NCBI RefSeq assembly: GCF_001937445.1
Contig: NZ_MSKS01000042.1
Span: forward strand, 29,044-93,043
From: Actinomyces oris
Lineage (GTDB): Bacteria > Actinomycetota > Actinomycetes > Actinomycetales > Actinomycetaceae
Length of the DNA stretch: 64,000 nucleotides
Reading direction: 5' to 3'
The position numbers and the translations under genes are program-made. Positions 1 to 9,457 of this stretch are shown here, in pieces; the first letter of the stretch is position 1; each line of letters starts with the position of its first letter. The notes below the pieces were generated by a model. It did not search any database. It had not been told where the DNA came from and worked only from the letters and a program-made list of their open reading frames with translations.

Positions 1-1
1 C

Positions 2-3000
2 GCCCGGCGCGCCCGGAGCATCCAGGTCGAGGTTCGTGACGCCACCGCCCGGCTCCTGGCCGACGACGTCGTCCAGGCCCAGTCCCTCCTGGAGGCCGGG
101 GACGAGGACAAGGAGGCCCTGGCGCGGCGCCGCAGCGCCGTCGAGGAGGCCGAGCGCGTCGCCAGGGCTCGCCTGAGCGAGCTGGCCGCCATCGAGACCA
201 CCTCCGCCCAGCGCCTCGCCCGGGCCGGCAGCACCTGGGAGGAGCTCACTGGTGCGGCCCAGTCCCTCGGGGCGCTCGCGGACGTGGCCGGCGAGCGGAT
301 TCGGCTCCTGGCCTCCGCGCCCGCCCCGAGCCACGGCACCGATCCTGAGGAGCTCGAGCGTCGGGCGGAGGCCGCGGGCCGGGAGGAGGCCGAGCTCGCC
401 GACACCCTCGAGGCCGCCCGCACCGCACTCAGCGACGCCACCCGGGTGCGCACGGACGCGGAGACTGCCGAGAAGGCGGCGGACCAGGAGCTCTCGGCCG
501 CTCAGCGCCGCGTCTCAGAGCGACGAGAGACCATCGCCCGGGCCGGTGGGCGCGTCGCCTCGGCACGCAGCCGCCACGAGGCCAGCCTGGCCGCCCTCGA
601 GCAGGCGCGCAGCGCGCTGCGCGCCGCTGAGGCTCGCGAGGACAGCGCTCGGGCCGCCCTGGCAGAGGCCGGGGGACAAGCGGAACCGACAGAGCCAGCC
701 AGTGGTGGCGCGCAGGAGGAAGCCGGTGCCCCAGGGCCCGCGTCTACACAGGCAGGTGCAGCGGCCGACGCGGCGGTGCGGGCCGCCGCCGCGCACGACG
801 AGGCCACGCGGCACCTGGCCCAGGCCCGCGAGGCCGTCGCGGCCGCGACGGACGCCCGCAGGGAGGCGGCCTCCGACCGAGCCACCTGGACCGCCAGGCG
901 CGACACCCTGGCCATGTCTCTGCGCGGCCAGGACGGAACGGCCGCGCTGCTGCAAGCCGGTATAGACGGTCTCCTCGGACCGCTTGCCGAGCACCTCAGT
1001 GTCGAGCGCGGATGGGAGAACGCCGTCGCCGCCCTCCTGGGAGCGCTCGCCGAGGCCGGCCTGGCCGCCGATGCCGAGGCGGCCCTGGCCGGACTGGCTC
1101 ATGCCCGCAGCCAGGACATCGGGGCGGTGCGACTGGTGCTGGCCGACGACCCCTCACTGGGTGCCGCCGGCACCGATGACGAGGCGGAGCCGGCTCCCGT
1201 TGATGGAGCACTGGCGGCTCGCGGCCTCGTCAGTCCCGCGCAGCCGGGGCGCCTCGAACAGGTCCTGGACGGGCTGCTCAAGGACTCCTGGGTAGTGGAG
1301 GACCTCGAGGCCGCCAGCACCCTGCGCGGCGAGCTGCCCGACGCCGTCGTGGCCACCCGCGGCGGTGACGTCCTGGCACCCGGCTGGGTCGCCGGGGCCG
1401 GTCGAGGGGCCTCCTCGGTCCTCGAGCTCACCGCCGCCCACGAGGAGGCCGACACTGAGGCCGCCGCCGCCGCGCAGGCCGAGACCGAGGCCGACGCGGC
1501 CCTGGAGGAGGCTCGGCGCCAGGAGGACGCTGCTCGCCATGCGCTCAGCGAGGCACTGTCCGCCCTGCGTCAGGCCGACGCCGAGGCCGCTCGCGCCGCC
1601 GAGGCGATGGCCCGCCTGACCTCCGCCGCCCACGCCGCCGCCGAGGAGACCGGGCGTGCCCGCCGGGTGCTGGAGCGCGCCGAGGCCGAGTCGGTCCAGC
1701 GCACCGCCGAGCTCGCCGCCGCCACTGCCGCGCTGGCCGAGGTGGAGGACGGGGCGGGCGACGCCAAGGACGGTGACGGCGCCGGCCCTATCGGTGGGTC
1801 GGGAGCAGCGGGCTCCTCGGGGAAGAAGCGTCCCGACAGCCTCGAGCGCGCTCTGGAAGTCGCCCGCCAGGAGCGCGAGGCCGCTGCGGACGCCGCGCGC
1901 CGGGCCCGCGCCGTCGAGACCGACGCCAGGCTCGCCCTGCGCACCGCAGAGGAGCGTGAGCGCTCCAGCCGCGGGCGCGCCGACTCGCTGCGGGCGGCCG
2001 CACGCCGTGAACGCGACCAGCGCGCCGCGGCCGAGCGGGCCCAGCAGCGGCGCAGCGCCCAGCTGGCGGTCGCCACGCACGTGCGGGACCAGGCGCGCGC
2101 CGCCGCCGAGACGGCGCGCATCAGTGTGCAGCAGGCGACCGATGAGCGTGCGGCCATCGAGGCCGAGCGCTCCCAGGCTCTGGCCGCCACCAACGAGGTT
2201 CGCGAGGAGATCGACCAGCTGACCAAGGAGCTGGGCAGCCTCACCGATGCCGCCCACCGCGAGGAGGTGGCCCGGGCCGAGCAGCGCATGCGTCTGGAGG
2301 GCCTGGCGGAGCGCGCCATGAACGAGCTCGGCCTGGAGCTGGACCCCCTCGTGGAGGAGTACGGACCGCACATGCTTGTTCCCGAGCTCATCGAGGACGC
2401 TGATGCTGCCTCCGTCTCTGACTCCGACTCCGCCGCGGACCAGGACACTGCTCAGGCATCGGTCGGCGGCGCAGGCCACCCGGGCCGTCCCTACGTGCGC
2501 TCCGAGCAGGAGAAGCGCCTGGCCAAGGCCTCGCGCGACCTCGCCCGACTCGGCAAGGTCAACCCGCTTGCCCTGGAGGAGCATGCGGCCCTGGAGCAGC
2601 GTCACCAGTTCCTGGCCGAGCAGCTGGCTGACCTCAAGCGCTCGCGGGACGACCTGCTGAGCATCGTTGAGGAGATCGACACGCGGGTTCAGGAGGTCTT
2701 CGCCCAGGCCTACGAGGACACTGCCCGTCAGTTCGCCTCCGTCTTCGACCGGCTCTTCCCCGGCGGGGAGGGGCGGCTGGTGCTCACCGATCCCGATGAC
2801 ATGCTCACCACCGGCATTGAGATCGAGGCGCGCCCCGCCGGCAAGAAGGTCAAGCGACTGTCCCTGCTCTCAGGCGGGGAGCGCTCGCTGGCCGCCGTGG
2901 CCCTGCTGGTGGCGATCTTCAAGGCGCGGCCCTCGCCCTTCTACGTCATGGATGAGGTCGAGGCGGCCCTGGATGACACGAACCTGGGGCGGTTGCTGGA

Positions 3001-3175
3001 GATTTTCACCGAGCTGCGGCGCTCCAGCCAGCTCATCATTATCACCCACCAGAAACGGACCATGGAGGTGGCCGACGCCCTCTACGGCATCACGATGCGA
3101 GACGGGGTTACCAAGGCCGTCTCGCAGAGGCTGGCCCAGCCCGACCGCGGGACGGCTGTGACTCCTGATGCCTGA
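2..3175 (+). CDS. smc: Chromosome segregation ATPase Smc (5' end outside window)
   Basis: The reading frame is open from the first bases of the window, so the N-terminal Walker A head is missing; about 1057 residues of a roughly 1200-residue protein are present. Long Ala/Glu/Arg-rich coiled coils flank a globular hinge encoded at about 920-1400. The C-terminal head shows the ABC signature LSLLSGGERSLAAVALL (about 2858-2910) and the Walker B/D-loop FYVMDEVEAALDDTN (about 2938-2985), followed by a conserved IIITHQKRTME segment. Smc dimerises at the hinge and, with ScpA and ScpB, organises newly replicated origins on the nucleoid. The smc-ftsY order is widely conserved. Domains and length leave little doubt. 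Confidence 0.97.
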   Translation, partial: ARRARSIQVEVRDATARLLADDVVQAQSLLEAGDEDKEALARRRSAVEEAERVARARLSELAAIETTSAQRLARAGSTWEELTGAAQSLGALADVAGERIRLLASAPAPSHGTDPEELERRAEAAGREEAELADTLEAARTALSDATRVRTDAETAEKAADQELSAAQRRVSERRETIARAGGRVASARSRHEASLAALEQARSALRAAEAREDSARAALAEAGGQAEPTEPASGGAQEEAGAPGPASTQAGAAADAAVRAAAAHDEATRHLAQAREAVAAATDARREAASDRATWTARRDTLAMSLRGQDGTAALLQAGIDGLLGPLAEHLSVERGWENAVAALLGALAEAGLAADAEAALAGLAHARSQDIGAVRLVLADDPSLGAAGTDDEAEPAPVDGALAARGLVSPAQPGRLEQVLDGLLKDSWVVEDLEAASTLRGELPDAVVATRGGDVLAPGWVAGAGRGASSVLELTAAHEEADTEAAAAAQAETEADAALEEARRQEDAARHALSEALSALRQADAEAARAAEAMARLTSAAHAAAEETGRARRVLERAEAESVQRTAELAAATAALAEVEDGAGDAKDGDGAGPIGGSGAAGSSGKKRPDSLERALEVARQEREAAADAARRARAVETDARLALRTAEERERSSRGRADSLRAAARRERDQRAAAERAQQRRSAQLAVATHVRDQARAAAETARISVQQATDERAAIEAERSQALAATNEVREEIDQLTKELGSLTDAAHREEVARAEQRMRLEGLAERAMNELGLELDPLVEEYGPHMLVPELIEDADAASVSDSDSAADQDTAQASVGGAGHPGRPYVRSEQEKRLAKASRDLARLGKVNPLALEEHAALEQRHQFLAEQLADLKRSRDDLLSIVEEIDTRVQEVFAQAYEDTARQFASVFDRLFPGGEGRLVLTDPDDMLTTGIEIEARPAGKKVKRLSLLSGGERSLAAVALLVAIFKARPSPFYVMDEVEAALDDTNLGRLLEIFTELRRSSQLIIITHQKRTMEVADALYGITMRDGVTKAVSQRLAQPDRGTAVTPDA

Positions 3176-3336
3176 GTGAAACGTGATGAGAATGTGATAA
3201 ACTGCTGACAGTGTGACCGTCGTTTTCAGATACGAACCATTGTTGTGTCAGGAAGTTGTCAGGTTTGGTTGTTGATTGGACGACAAGTGCGCGCAAAGTC
3301 TGGTCAGATCGTATTTCGCAAGGCAGAATCCTAGCT

Positions 3337-3711
3337 ATGGGTGTCATGATTCTTCCTCTCGTCGTCGTGCTGGTTGCCGGCCTGCTTGTGCTCGGCATGG
3401 TTTGTGCTGAGCGCTTCCCGGTGCGCTCCTGGCCCTCACGCATTCGCAGCGTGGTCCGCAACTCTCAGGAGGTGCGCATGGAGGAGCAGGATGTCGAGGT
3501 TGAGGTGGTGCCCCAGGAGGTCAGCCTGTCCGACCTCATGACGCGTGAGGGGCCGGCGGTCTATGCCGGGACCGAGGGCTTCGGAGGCCTGGTTGGCGTC
3601 GTCGGAAAGGCGATGGACGCTGCGGAGAGGACTCGTGGCTCCGCCGGCTCCCGGCGTCGCGCTCATGTGCATGAGCCGGCAGCCGGTGGGCTGTCGCAGC
3701 CTCAGAGGTGA
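3337..3711 (+). CDS. Small single-span membrane protein, unknown function
   Basis: This 124-residue product begins MGVMILPLVVVLVAGLLVLG, a clear N-terminal membrane segment of about 20 residues. An Arg-rich stretch (FPVRSWPSRIRSVVR) follows and suggests the tail is cytoplasmic. Next comes a very acidic Glu/Val segment and an Ala/Arg-rich end. I recognise no family. The ATG at 3337 puts the hydrophobic segment at the N terminus; the frame also permits a TTG at 3256, which would add 27 residues. No strong Shine-Dalgarno is visible for either. It lies between smc and ftsY on the same strand. Coding potential is supported mainly by the membrane segment and the codon pattern. Confidence 0.6.
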   Translation: MGVMILPLVVVLVAGLLVLGMVCAERFPVRSWPSRIRSVVRNSQEVRMEEQDVEVEVVPQEVSLSDLMTREGPAVYAGTEGFGGLVGVVGKAMDAAERTRGSAGSRRRAHVHEPAAGGLSQPQR

Positions 3712-3922
3712 GTGGCGGCGGTAGCCTCGTGAATACCGCGGTGGACACTATTTTCACGACTATGCGGTGCCGCGGTGACGCTGCTTCTGGGTGAATTCCT
3801 GGCCCTGGGAGATTGCCGCTCCGATACCCTCTCGCACTTTCTCTCACTCCCACTGTCCCGAGCTGTTTCGGTCTAAGAGCGATACGGCTCACCGGGTAAT
3901 GCGGCTACGAGAACGCCTCATC

Positions 3923-3957
3923 CTGCAGCGCGCCCACGAGCGCGCTGCAGTTTTCTT
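3923..3957 (+). terminator. Intrinsic terminator upstream of ftsY
   Basis: A perfect 10-bp inverted repeat CTGCAGCGCG (3923-3932) / CGCGCTGCAG (3941-3950) with an 8-nt loop is followed directly by TTTTCTT. This is a textbook rho-independent terminator on the plus strand. It ends transcription of the small membrane protein gene, and probably smc, before ftsY. The remainder of 3712-4068 shows no convincing gene; a promoter for ftsY should lie between 3958 and 4068 but I cannot place it. Confidence 0.88.
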
Positions 3958-4068
3958 CATGCCGTAGCCACGCCGCACGCCCAGGGTCCTCGCGCCTTCC
4001 TCGGGTGAGAGGCGACCCGGGCAGGCCGACCCCGCCACAGGGGGCCCGTGATCGGGCATGATGGGTCC

Positions 4069-5229
4069 ATGGAACCGATCCTCATCGTCCTCGGCATCAT
4101 CCTGGTCATCGTCATCGCAGGAGGGCTGTGGCTCTACGCCGGTAGACGGCGGGGCCGGGTCTCCGACGAGATCAGCGCTCACAAGCCGATGTCCGTGGAG
4201 GATCTCCTGCCCTCTGAGGGTGAGGACACCGAGGAGGAGGCCGACGAGGAGGGCGTCGCCGAGTCGGCTGCGACGCTGGAGTCCCCCGAGTCCATCCCTG
4301 GCCGCATGCAGCGCCTTCGCGCCCGCCTGGCCGGCGCCGGCGGCTTCGGCAAGGCGGTCCTGTCCGTCCTGTCCCGAGGAGACCTCACCGAGGAGGACTG
4401 GGAGGAGATCGAGGACACCCTGCTCACCTCCGACCTGGGCATCGAGGTGACCACCTCACTCATGGACGAGCTGCGCACCCAGGCCAAGGTCCTGGGAACC
4501 TCCGACCCCGAGGCGGTCCGCGCCGTCCTACGCGCCGAGCTGCTCAAGCTCGTCGACCCCTCCCTGGACCGCTCCCTCAACCTGGAGCGTCCCACCCCGA
4601 CCGAAGGGGCCCAGGGGAAGCCCGCGGCGGCCATCCTCATGGTGGGGGTCAACGGCACCGGCAAGACCACCACCTGCGGCAAGCTCGCCCGCGTCCTGGT
4701 GGCTCAGGACAAGACCGTCGTCCTGGGGGCGGCCGACACCTTCCGTGCCGCGGCGGCCGAGCAGCTGAGCACCTGGGGCGAGCGCGTGGGTGTTGACGTC
4801 GTTCGCTCCGAGAAGGAGGGGGCCGACCCGGCCTCAGTCGCCTACGACGCCGCCCGCGAGGCCGCCGTCCAGGAGGCGGACGTCGTCGTCGTCGACACCG
4901 CCGGGCGCCTGCAGAACAAGGCCGGTCTCATGGACGAGCTGGGCAAGATCAAGCGCGTCATGGAGAAGATCGCCCCGGTCGGCGAGATCCTTTTGGTCCT
5001 GGACGCCACCACCGGCCAGAACGGTATGCGTCAGGCCCAGGTCTTCTCCGAGGCCGTGGGCGTCACGGGCATCGTGCTCACCAAGCTCGACGGCACCGCC
5101 AAGGGCGGCATCGTCGTCACCGTCCAGAAGGAGCTGGGCGTGCCCGTCAAGCTCGTGGGCCTGGGGGAGGGCGCCGACGACCTTGCCCCCTTCGACCCGG
5201 AGGGCTTCGTCGACGCGCTGCTGGGCTGA
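4069..5229 (+). CDS. ftsY: Signal recognition particle receptor FtsY
   Basis: FtsY is the membrane-associated GTPase that docks Ffh-ribosome complexes at the Sec translocon. The 386-residue product starts with one hydrophobic segment ([19 protein letters not shown]). An acidic Glu-rich linker and the NG domain follow: G1 [10 protein letters not shown] near residue 193, the insertion-box region [14 protein letters not shown]3 [16 protein letters not shown]4 [12 protein letters not shown] and the closing [17 protein letters not shown]. All GTPase motifs are intact. The ATG at 4069 is chosen because it starts exactly at the membrane segment; a GTG at 4048 would add seven polar residues. The membrane anchor is typical of actinobacterial FtsY. 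Confidence 0.96.
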   Translation: MEPILIVLGIILVIVIAGGLWLYAGRRRGRVSDEISAHKPMSVEDLLPSEGEDTEEEADEEGVAESAATLESPESIPGRMQRLRARLAGAGGFGKAVLSVLSRGDLTEEDWEEIEDTLLTSDLGIEVTTSLMDELRTQAKVLGTSDPEAVRAVLRAELLKLVDPSLDRSLNLERPTPTEGAQGKPAAAILMVGVNGTGKTTTCGKLARVLVAQDKTVVLGAADTFRAAAAEQLSTWGERVGVDVVRSEKEGADPASVAYDAAREAAVQEADVVVVDTAGRLQNKAGLMDELGKIKRVMEKIAPVGEILLVLDATTGQNGMRQAQVFSEAVGVTGIVLTKLDGTAKGGIVVTVQKELGVPVKLVGLGEGADDLAPFDPEGFVDALLG

Positions 5230-5270
5230 GCCTAAGAACCGACGCGCCCCAGCGAACCACGCCGCAACGC

Positions 5271-5310
5271 CCCCGGTCACCCGCCTCGTCCAGAGAGTGG
5301 GTGGCCGGGG
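5271..5310. terminator. Bidirectional hairpin between ftsY and a convergent response regulator
   Basis: Arms CCCCGGTCACCC (5271-5282) and GGGTGGCCGGGG (5299-5310) pair over 12 bp with one G-U wobble and a 16-nt loop. The hairpin sits between two convergent genes and is followed by ACATTT rather than a strong T-tract, as is common in high-GC genomes. Assignment as a terminator is inferred from structure and position. Confidence 0.55.
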
Positions 5311-5359
5311 ACATTTGGGCCAGTCGAACGAGTCTTCCGTGCTCTCGTCCTAGCCAGCG

Positions 5360-5971
5360 CTACTCAATGATCCACCCCTTCTGGGCGGCGATGTGCACCG
5401 CTGCGGCGCGGGTGGGCGCACCGGTCTTGGCCATGGCCTGGGACAGGTGGTTACGGGTAGTTCCCTCCGAGAGATGGACCCGCCGGGCAACCTCGGAGAC
5501 GGTGGCGCCGTCGGCGGCGGCCTGAAGCACCTCGGTCTCCCTGGCGGTCAAGGGGGAGTCCCCGAAGATGAGCGAGTCGGCGGCCAGCGCCGGGTCGACG
5601 ACGCGCAGCCCGGCATGGACCCGGCGCACCGACTCGGCCAGCTCGGTGGCCGGAGCGTCCTTGACGACGAAGCCGTGGGCCCCGGACTGAATGGCGCGCC
5701 GCAAGAATCCGGGGCGCCCGAAGGTGGTGACGATGAGGACCCTTGTGGCCGGCAACCGCTCCAGGAGACTCGCGGTCGCTCTCAGCCCGTCGGTGCCGGG
5801 CATGTCGACGTCCATGAGGACGACGTCGGGCCGCTGCTCGAGCGCGACGGGCAGGACGTCGTCCCCGTTGCCGACCTGGGCGACAACCTCGATATCGGTC
5901 TCCAGGGCGAGCAGTGCGGCCAGCGCCCCGCGCACCATGGCCTGGTCATCGGCCAGCATCACTCGGATCAT
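5360..5971 (-). CDS. NarL/FixJ-family response regulator (module 1)
   Basis: This 203-residue regulator has an N-terminal receiver domain and a C-terminal LuxR-type helix-turn-helix. The receiver carries the acidic pair in MLADDQAMVRGA, the phosphoacceptor Asp in DVVLMDVDMPGTDG and Lys in GFVVKDAP. The HTH region reads SPLTARETEVLQAAADGATVSEVARRVHLSEGTTRN. It is the last gene of a minus-strand set ABC ATPase-permease-histidine kinase-regulator and should respond to the adjacent kinase. The phosphorylated form presumably binds DNA as a dimer, most likely upstream of its own operon. About 78 bp separate it from the kinase gene. The signal is unknown. Confidence 0.93.
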   Translation of the reverse strand: MIRVMLADDQAMVRGALAALLALETDIEVVAQVGNGDDVLPVALEQRPDVVLMDVDMPGTDGLRATASLLERLPATRVLIVTTFGRPGFLRRAIQSGAHGFVVKDAPATELAESVRRVHAGLRVVDPALAADSLIFGDSPLTARETEVLQAAADGATVSEVARRVHLSEGTTRNHLSQAMAKTGAPTRAAAVHIAAQKGWIIE

Positions 5972-6049
5972 CGCTCAGCTCCGTTACTCAAGGTTCCTCA
6001 AGGCCGACGACATGAGTGCTCGCCGGAGTTCGGGGTGCGCGCGACCGGG

Positions 6050-7225
6050 TCACTGGCTCGCGTCGGGCGCCATAGGTGAGGATAGACGGCGGGCGCGTAC
6101 TCTCAGGACGGTGCCGCTGCCACTGGAGGGAGCCTCGATGGTGAGGTCGGCGCCGTTGTCCTGACAGCGCTGGCGCAGCCCCTCCAAGCCGTGACCGTCG
6201 CCGGTGCCGGCCGAGTTCAGTCCGATACCGTCATCAGCCACCTCAATGGAATCGGCGCTCAGGCTCACCCGGCAGTGTGAGGCGTGGGCATGGCGCACGA
6301 TGTTGGTGACGCCCTCGCGCACCACCCAGGCGAAGAGCTCGCGCAGCTCGGGATCGACGACCTCGACGGTCAGCGGTAGGTCGGCGCGGACACCGGCCGA
6401 GGTCAGGACGTTCGTGGCCCGGGCCAGCTCGCCGGCCAGGCTCAGCTCGCGGTAGCTGTTGACAGTGGCGCGCACGTCGGCCAAGGCAGAACGTGCCAGG
6501 GACTGAACCTCGGTCAGCTTCGCCCTGGCCTGATCGGGGGCGGTATCGACGAGCCTGGTGGCGAGCTCGGTCTTCAGAGCGATGACCGTCAGCGAGTGCC
6601 CCAGGATGTCGTGCATGTCCCGGGCCATGCGGTTGCGCTCCTCATTGATCTCCAGCTCGTGGGTGCGCTGCTCCAGAACGCGGGCCACCCGTCGCTGCTC
6701 CATGATGTAGCGCCCGAAGACGCAGGCGCCGCCCGCGCCGAGCAGAGCGATCCAGGCGCCTTCACTTGCGGACCAGGAGGGACTCATCCTGGGAACGAGG
6801 AAGAGGGTGCCAGCGAGGATCGCGATGGGGCCGATGGCCGCCTGCCAGGGCAGGGAGAAGGCCAGGACAACGGCCAGGAAGACCACCAGCTGCAGGCTCT
6901 GAGGCCCCACGCCGAGGGCAGCCCCGATCGCTGTGAGCGCTCCGACAACGATCAGCAACAGACTCGGGCGGCCGGGCCAGGTCAGGCCATGGCGCACCTG
7001 TCTCACGCTGAGCGAGCAGGCGGCGTACAGGCATGCGCAGGAGACAACGGCGCTGACAGCGCCCCAGACCCCACCGTTGGATCCTTGGGCCAGCCCCACC
7101 CTGACGACCGGAATCATGGAGGCGGCCCACACGATCCCCCAGCCGACCGCCACAACGCGGGTGCGGCGCGCCCGCGCCTCGTCGGGGGACAGGGCGCGGG
7201 CGGTCATGGACGAGATCGTACTCAT
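6050..7225 (-). CDS. DesK-like sensor histidine kinase (module 1)
   Basis: The 391-residue kinase has an N-terminal half of about five or six membrane helices and no large extracellular loop. A HisKA_3 dimerisation domain follows, with the phosphoacceptor His in NRMARDMHDILGHSLT. The HATPase domain shows an N box VVREGVTNIVRHAHAS and a G box VADDGIGL...GHGLEGLRQR. This architecture is shared with DesK and LiaS-like kinases that sense the membrane or an associated transporter. It lies 10 bp after the ABC permease gene and upstream of the regulator gene, so the four are probably co-transcribed. Two nearby starts (MSTISS and MTARAL, six residues apart) are possible. Confidence 0.92.
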   Translation of the reverse strand: MSTISSMTARALSPDEARARRTRVVAVGWGIVWAASMIPVVRVGLAQGSNGGVWGAVSAVVSCACLYAACSLSVRQVRHGLTWPGRPSLLLIVVGALTAIGAALGVGPQSLQLVVFLAVVLAFSLPWQAAIGPIAILAGTLFLVPRMSPSWSASEGAWIALLGAGGACVFGRYIMEQRRVARVLEQRTHELEINEERNRMARDMHDILGHSLTVIALKTELATRLVDTAPDQARAKLTEVQSLARSALADVRATVNSYRELSLAGELARATNVLTSAGVRADLPLTVEVVDPELRELFAWVVREGVTNIVRHAHASHCRVSLSADSIEVADDGIGLNSAGTGDGHGLEGLRQRCQDNGADLTIEAPSSGSGTVLRVRARRLSSPMAPDASQ

Positions 7226-7235
7226 TCTTGGAGCT

Positions 7236-8105
7236 CTAGACCCGAGCAGTGTCGCGGCCCATCTTCCAGGCGGCGCCGCCCAGGAAGATGGCGAGCCAGG
7301 TTAGGACGTTGACCACCCACCACCAGGAGAAGGTCTCTGCGCCCATGGGCCACAGCGCCAGGTTGTGCAGCCCGTACATGGGGGTGAGGCTGCCGATGCG
7401 ATCCATGGTGGAGCCCGGCGTCAACGGGATGAACATGCCGCCGAGGAAGGCGAGCAGGGCCATGAGCGGGCCGACCACCTGCATGGCGTTGTCGGAGGGA
7501 AGGAGGTAGCCGACGAACAGTCCGAAGGCGACGAAGACCAGGGAACCCAGCCAGATGATGAGAGCCGAGGAGATCCAGACCCTCTCCGGCATCTGCGCGT
7601 GACGCAGGGGACCACAGGCGTAGACGGCGCCGATGGCCAGGGCACTGATGAGCATCCCCACGATCGCCTTGACGGTGATGTAGGCGATGGGCTTGAGCGG
7701 GGTCAGGCGCAGCTGGCGGCTCCAGCCCGAGGCCCGCTCGTTGCTCACGGCCGCCCCTGCCCCGGTGGTGGTCATGAGCGCGCCGTACAGGGCCATGCCG
7801 ATCATCATGTTCGCCACGACATTGCCGTTGCCGTAGGACGTTGAGGAGTAGTCAGTAGTGGTGAACATGAGGAAGAAGGCCACCGGTAGGACGATCGAGA
7901 AGATGACGGACCGACGGTTACGCAGGCGCCGGCGCACCTCGAGCGACAGCAGGGTCAGGCTCAACCCTCCCAGAGGGGGCGTGGTGCGGGAGGACAGATC
8001 GAGGTGGTTGACGGCTGATGAGGCGGAGGAGGACTCAGAAGAAGACATATCGGTTCCAGTGGAGGACGTGGGAGAAAGGGTGGCGGTGCTGCTGGTGCGA
8101 GTCAT
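7236..8105 (-). CDS. ABC-2 type exporter permease (module 1)
   Basis: The 289-residue membrane protein has a polar Ser/Thr-rich N terminus of about 50 residues and then six hydrophobic segments. The first segment is preceded by the basic stretch LEVRRRLRNRRSVIFS, and the last ends in a WWWVVNVLTWLAIFLGGAAW helix. This is the ABC2_membrane layout of drug, antimicrobial-peptide or lipid exporters. Its start codon overlaps the stop of the ATPase gene by 4 nt, a sign of translational coupling. It should form the transmembrane half of a transporter whose other half is the ATPase immediately upstream. The substrate cannot be read from sequence. Confidence 0.9.
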   Translation of the reverse strand: MTRTSSTATLSPTSSTGTDMSSSESSSASSAVNHLDLSSRTTPPLGGLSLTLLSLEVRRRLRNRRSVIFSIVLPVAFFLMFTTTDYSSTSYGNGNVVANMMIGMALYGALMTTTGAGAAVSNERASGWSRQLRLTPLKPIAYITVKAIVGMLISALAIGAVYACGPLRHAQMPERVWISSALIIWLGSLVFVAFGLFVGYLLPSDNAMQVVGPLMALLAFLGGMFIPLTPGSTMDRIGSLTPMYGLHNLALWPMGAETFSWWWVVNVLTWLAIFLGGAAWKMGRDTARV

Positions 8106-9094
8106 GCTGACGCTCCTAGAGTGGGATCTGCGGCGCCGTCGCTGGTCAGGGCCACGAAGGCGTCCTCCAGACCCCGGCTGGTGATCTCCAGGTCCTTGGC
8201 CAGGTGATCGCCGAGGAGGATCGCGGCAACGGCATCGATGTCGGTCGAGGTCAGGGTGAGCGTGTTGCCCAGGATCTCGACGTCGTGGATCCGTCCACGG
8301 GTCTGCAGATCGGTCAGGGCGCCGCGCAGCCGCTCAGGAGTGCAGGTCAGGGTGGCTCGCAGGGAACGGCCGCTCACGGAGGCGCGGATCTCGGCGGCGG
8401 TACCGTCGGCGATGATGCGCCCATGACGCATCAGGACGATCCGGTCGGCGAAGGCGTCGGCCTCCTCAAGGTAGTGCGTGGCGAAGACGATGGTGCGCCC
8501 GCGCTCGGCGTCGGCGTGGATGGCCTCCCAGAAGCTGCGGCGCCCCTCGACGTCCATGCCTGTGGTCGGCTCATCGAGGATGAGCAGTGCCGGATCGCTC
8601 ACGAGCGCCATGGCGAAACGCAGGCGCTGCTGCTGGCCCCCGGAGCACTTCTTGACGATACGCGAGGCGAAGTCAGTGACGCCGGCGCGACGCATGGCCT
8701 TTTCGGCATCGATGCGATGGGAGAAGAGGCTCGCCGTCAGCTGCACCGTCTCACGCACGGTGATATCGGGCAGGAGGCCTGCGGTCTGCATGACTGCGGC
8801 GACCAGGCCCCGGTCGACCGCCTGGCGCGGGCTCATGCCGAAGACTCTCGCATCGCCCCTGGTGGGGCGGCTCAGTCCCAGGATCATGTCGATCGTCGTC
8901 GTCTTGCCGGCGCCGTTGGGGCCCAGGAGGGCGACGACCTCGCCGGGGCGGATGGTCAGATCGACACCGTCGACGGCGGTGACCTCACCGAAGGACTTGT
9001 GCAGATTAGTCAGTCGGACGGCGTCCATACGGTCCGTCCGGGGGTCTTCCGGGACGGAGGCCTCCAGGCCGGTCCGAGGCGTTGCTGTGCTCAT
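8102..9094 (-). CDS. ABC exporter ATP-binding protein (module 1)
   Basis: This 330-residue nucleotide-binding subunit has every catalytic motif: Walker A LLGPNGAGKTT, the Q-loop in AAVMQTAG, signature KKCSGGQQQRLRFA, Walker B LLILDEPTTGMD and the H-switch IVFATHYLEEADAFADR. The C-terminal 90 residues form the accessory domain common in DrrA-like ATPases. It is the first gene of the minus-strand module 1 (ATPase-permease-kinase-regulator), so its promoter lies in the divergent gap facing ffh. The whole module is paralogous to the one at 11161-14946. A role in exporting an envelope-active compound, controlled by the linked kinase, is inference from architecture. Confidence 0.94.
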   Translation of the reverse strand: MSTATPRTGLEASVPEDPRTDRMDAVRLTNLHKSFGEVTAVDGVDLTIRPGEVVALLGPNGAGKTTTIDMILGLSRPTRGDARVFGMSPRQAVDRGLVAAVMQTAGLLPDITVRETVQLTASLFSHRIDAEKAMRRAGVTDFASRIVKKCSGGQQQRLRFAMALVSDPALLILDEPTTGMDVEGRRSFWEAIHADAERGRTIVFATHYLEEADAFADRIVLMRHGRIIADGTAAEIRASVSGRSLRATLTCTPERLRGALTDLQTRGRIHDVEILGNTLTLTSTDIDAVAAILLGDHLAKDLEITSRGLEDAFVALTSDGAADPTLGASA

Positions 9095-9457
9095 GGCTCA
9101 AGACTCGTCCCACGTCGGCTGCGGTCCATGGCCCATCAGTCACCACTTGCTCATGACATATCTCAGGGGTCGCCAGATGGTGAAATACCGCAGGATATCG
9201 GGAGAAAACCCGCGTTCGGAGTGGGAGAGGGCGTCAGTGGGAGCCGGGGCCCAGAGGTATGACGTGGCGGAGGCCGCCGGCTGGAGAGTGTGGGCTCAGT
9301 CCCGGTCCGGGCATGGGGGAGAGGACGGGCCCCGCTTGCCGCTATCCTGGGTCACAGTCGAGGTGAGCGCCATGGCCCATGGGCATGGACGCTCCACCCT
9401 CATCCGCCCTGAAGTCTCCCGACCAATGCGCCCCACGGCGCCAGGAAGGACCATCGC
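9095..9457. other. Divergent intergenic region between ABC module 1 and ffh
   Basis: These 363 bp separate two divergent genes and must hold both promoters. No coding sequence is convincing. A loose inverted repeat GTCA-N11-TGAC lies at 9140-9158, about 46-64 bp upstream of the ATPase start. It partly resembles the much better palindrome in the same position before module 2. A purine-rich CAGGAAGGA just before the GTG of ffh is its ribosome binding site. I cannot assign promoter boxes with confidence. Confidence 0.4.
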
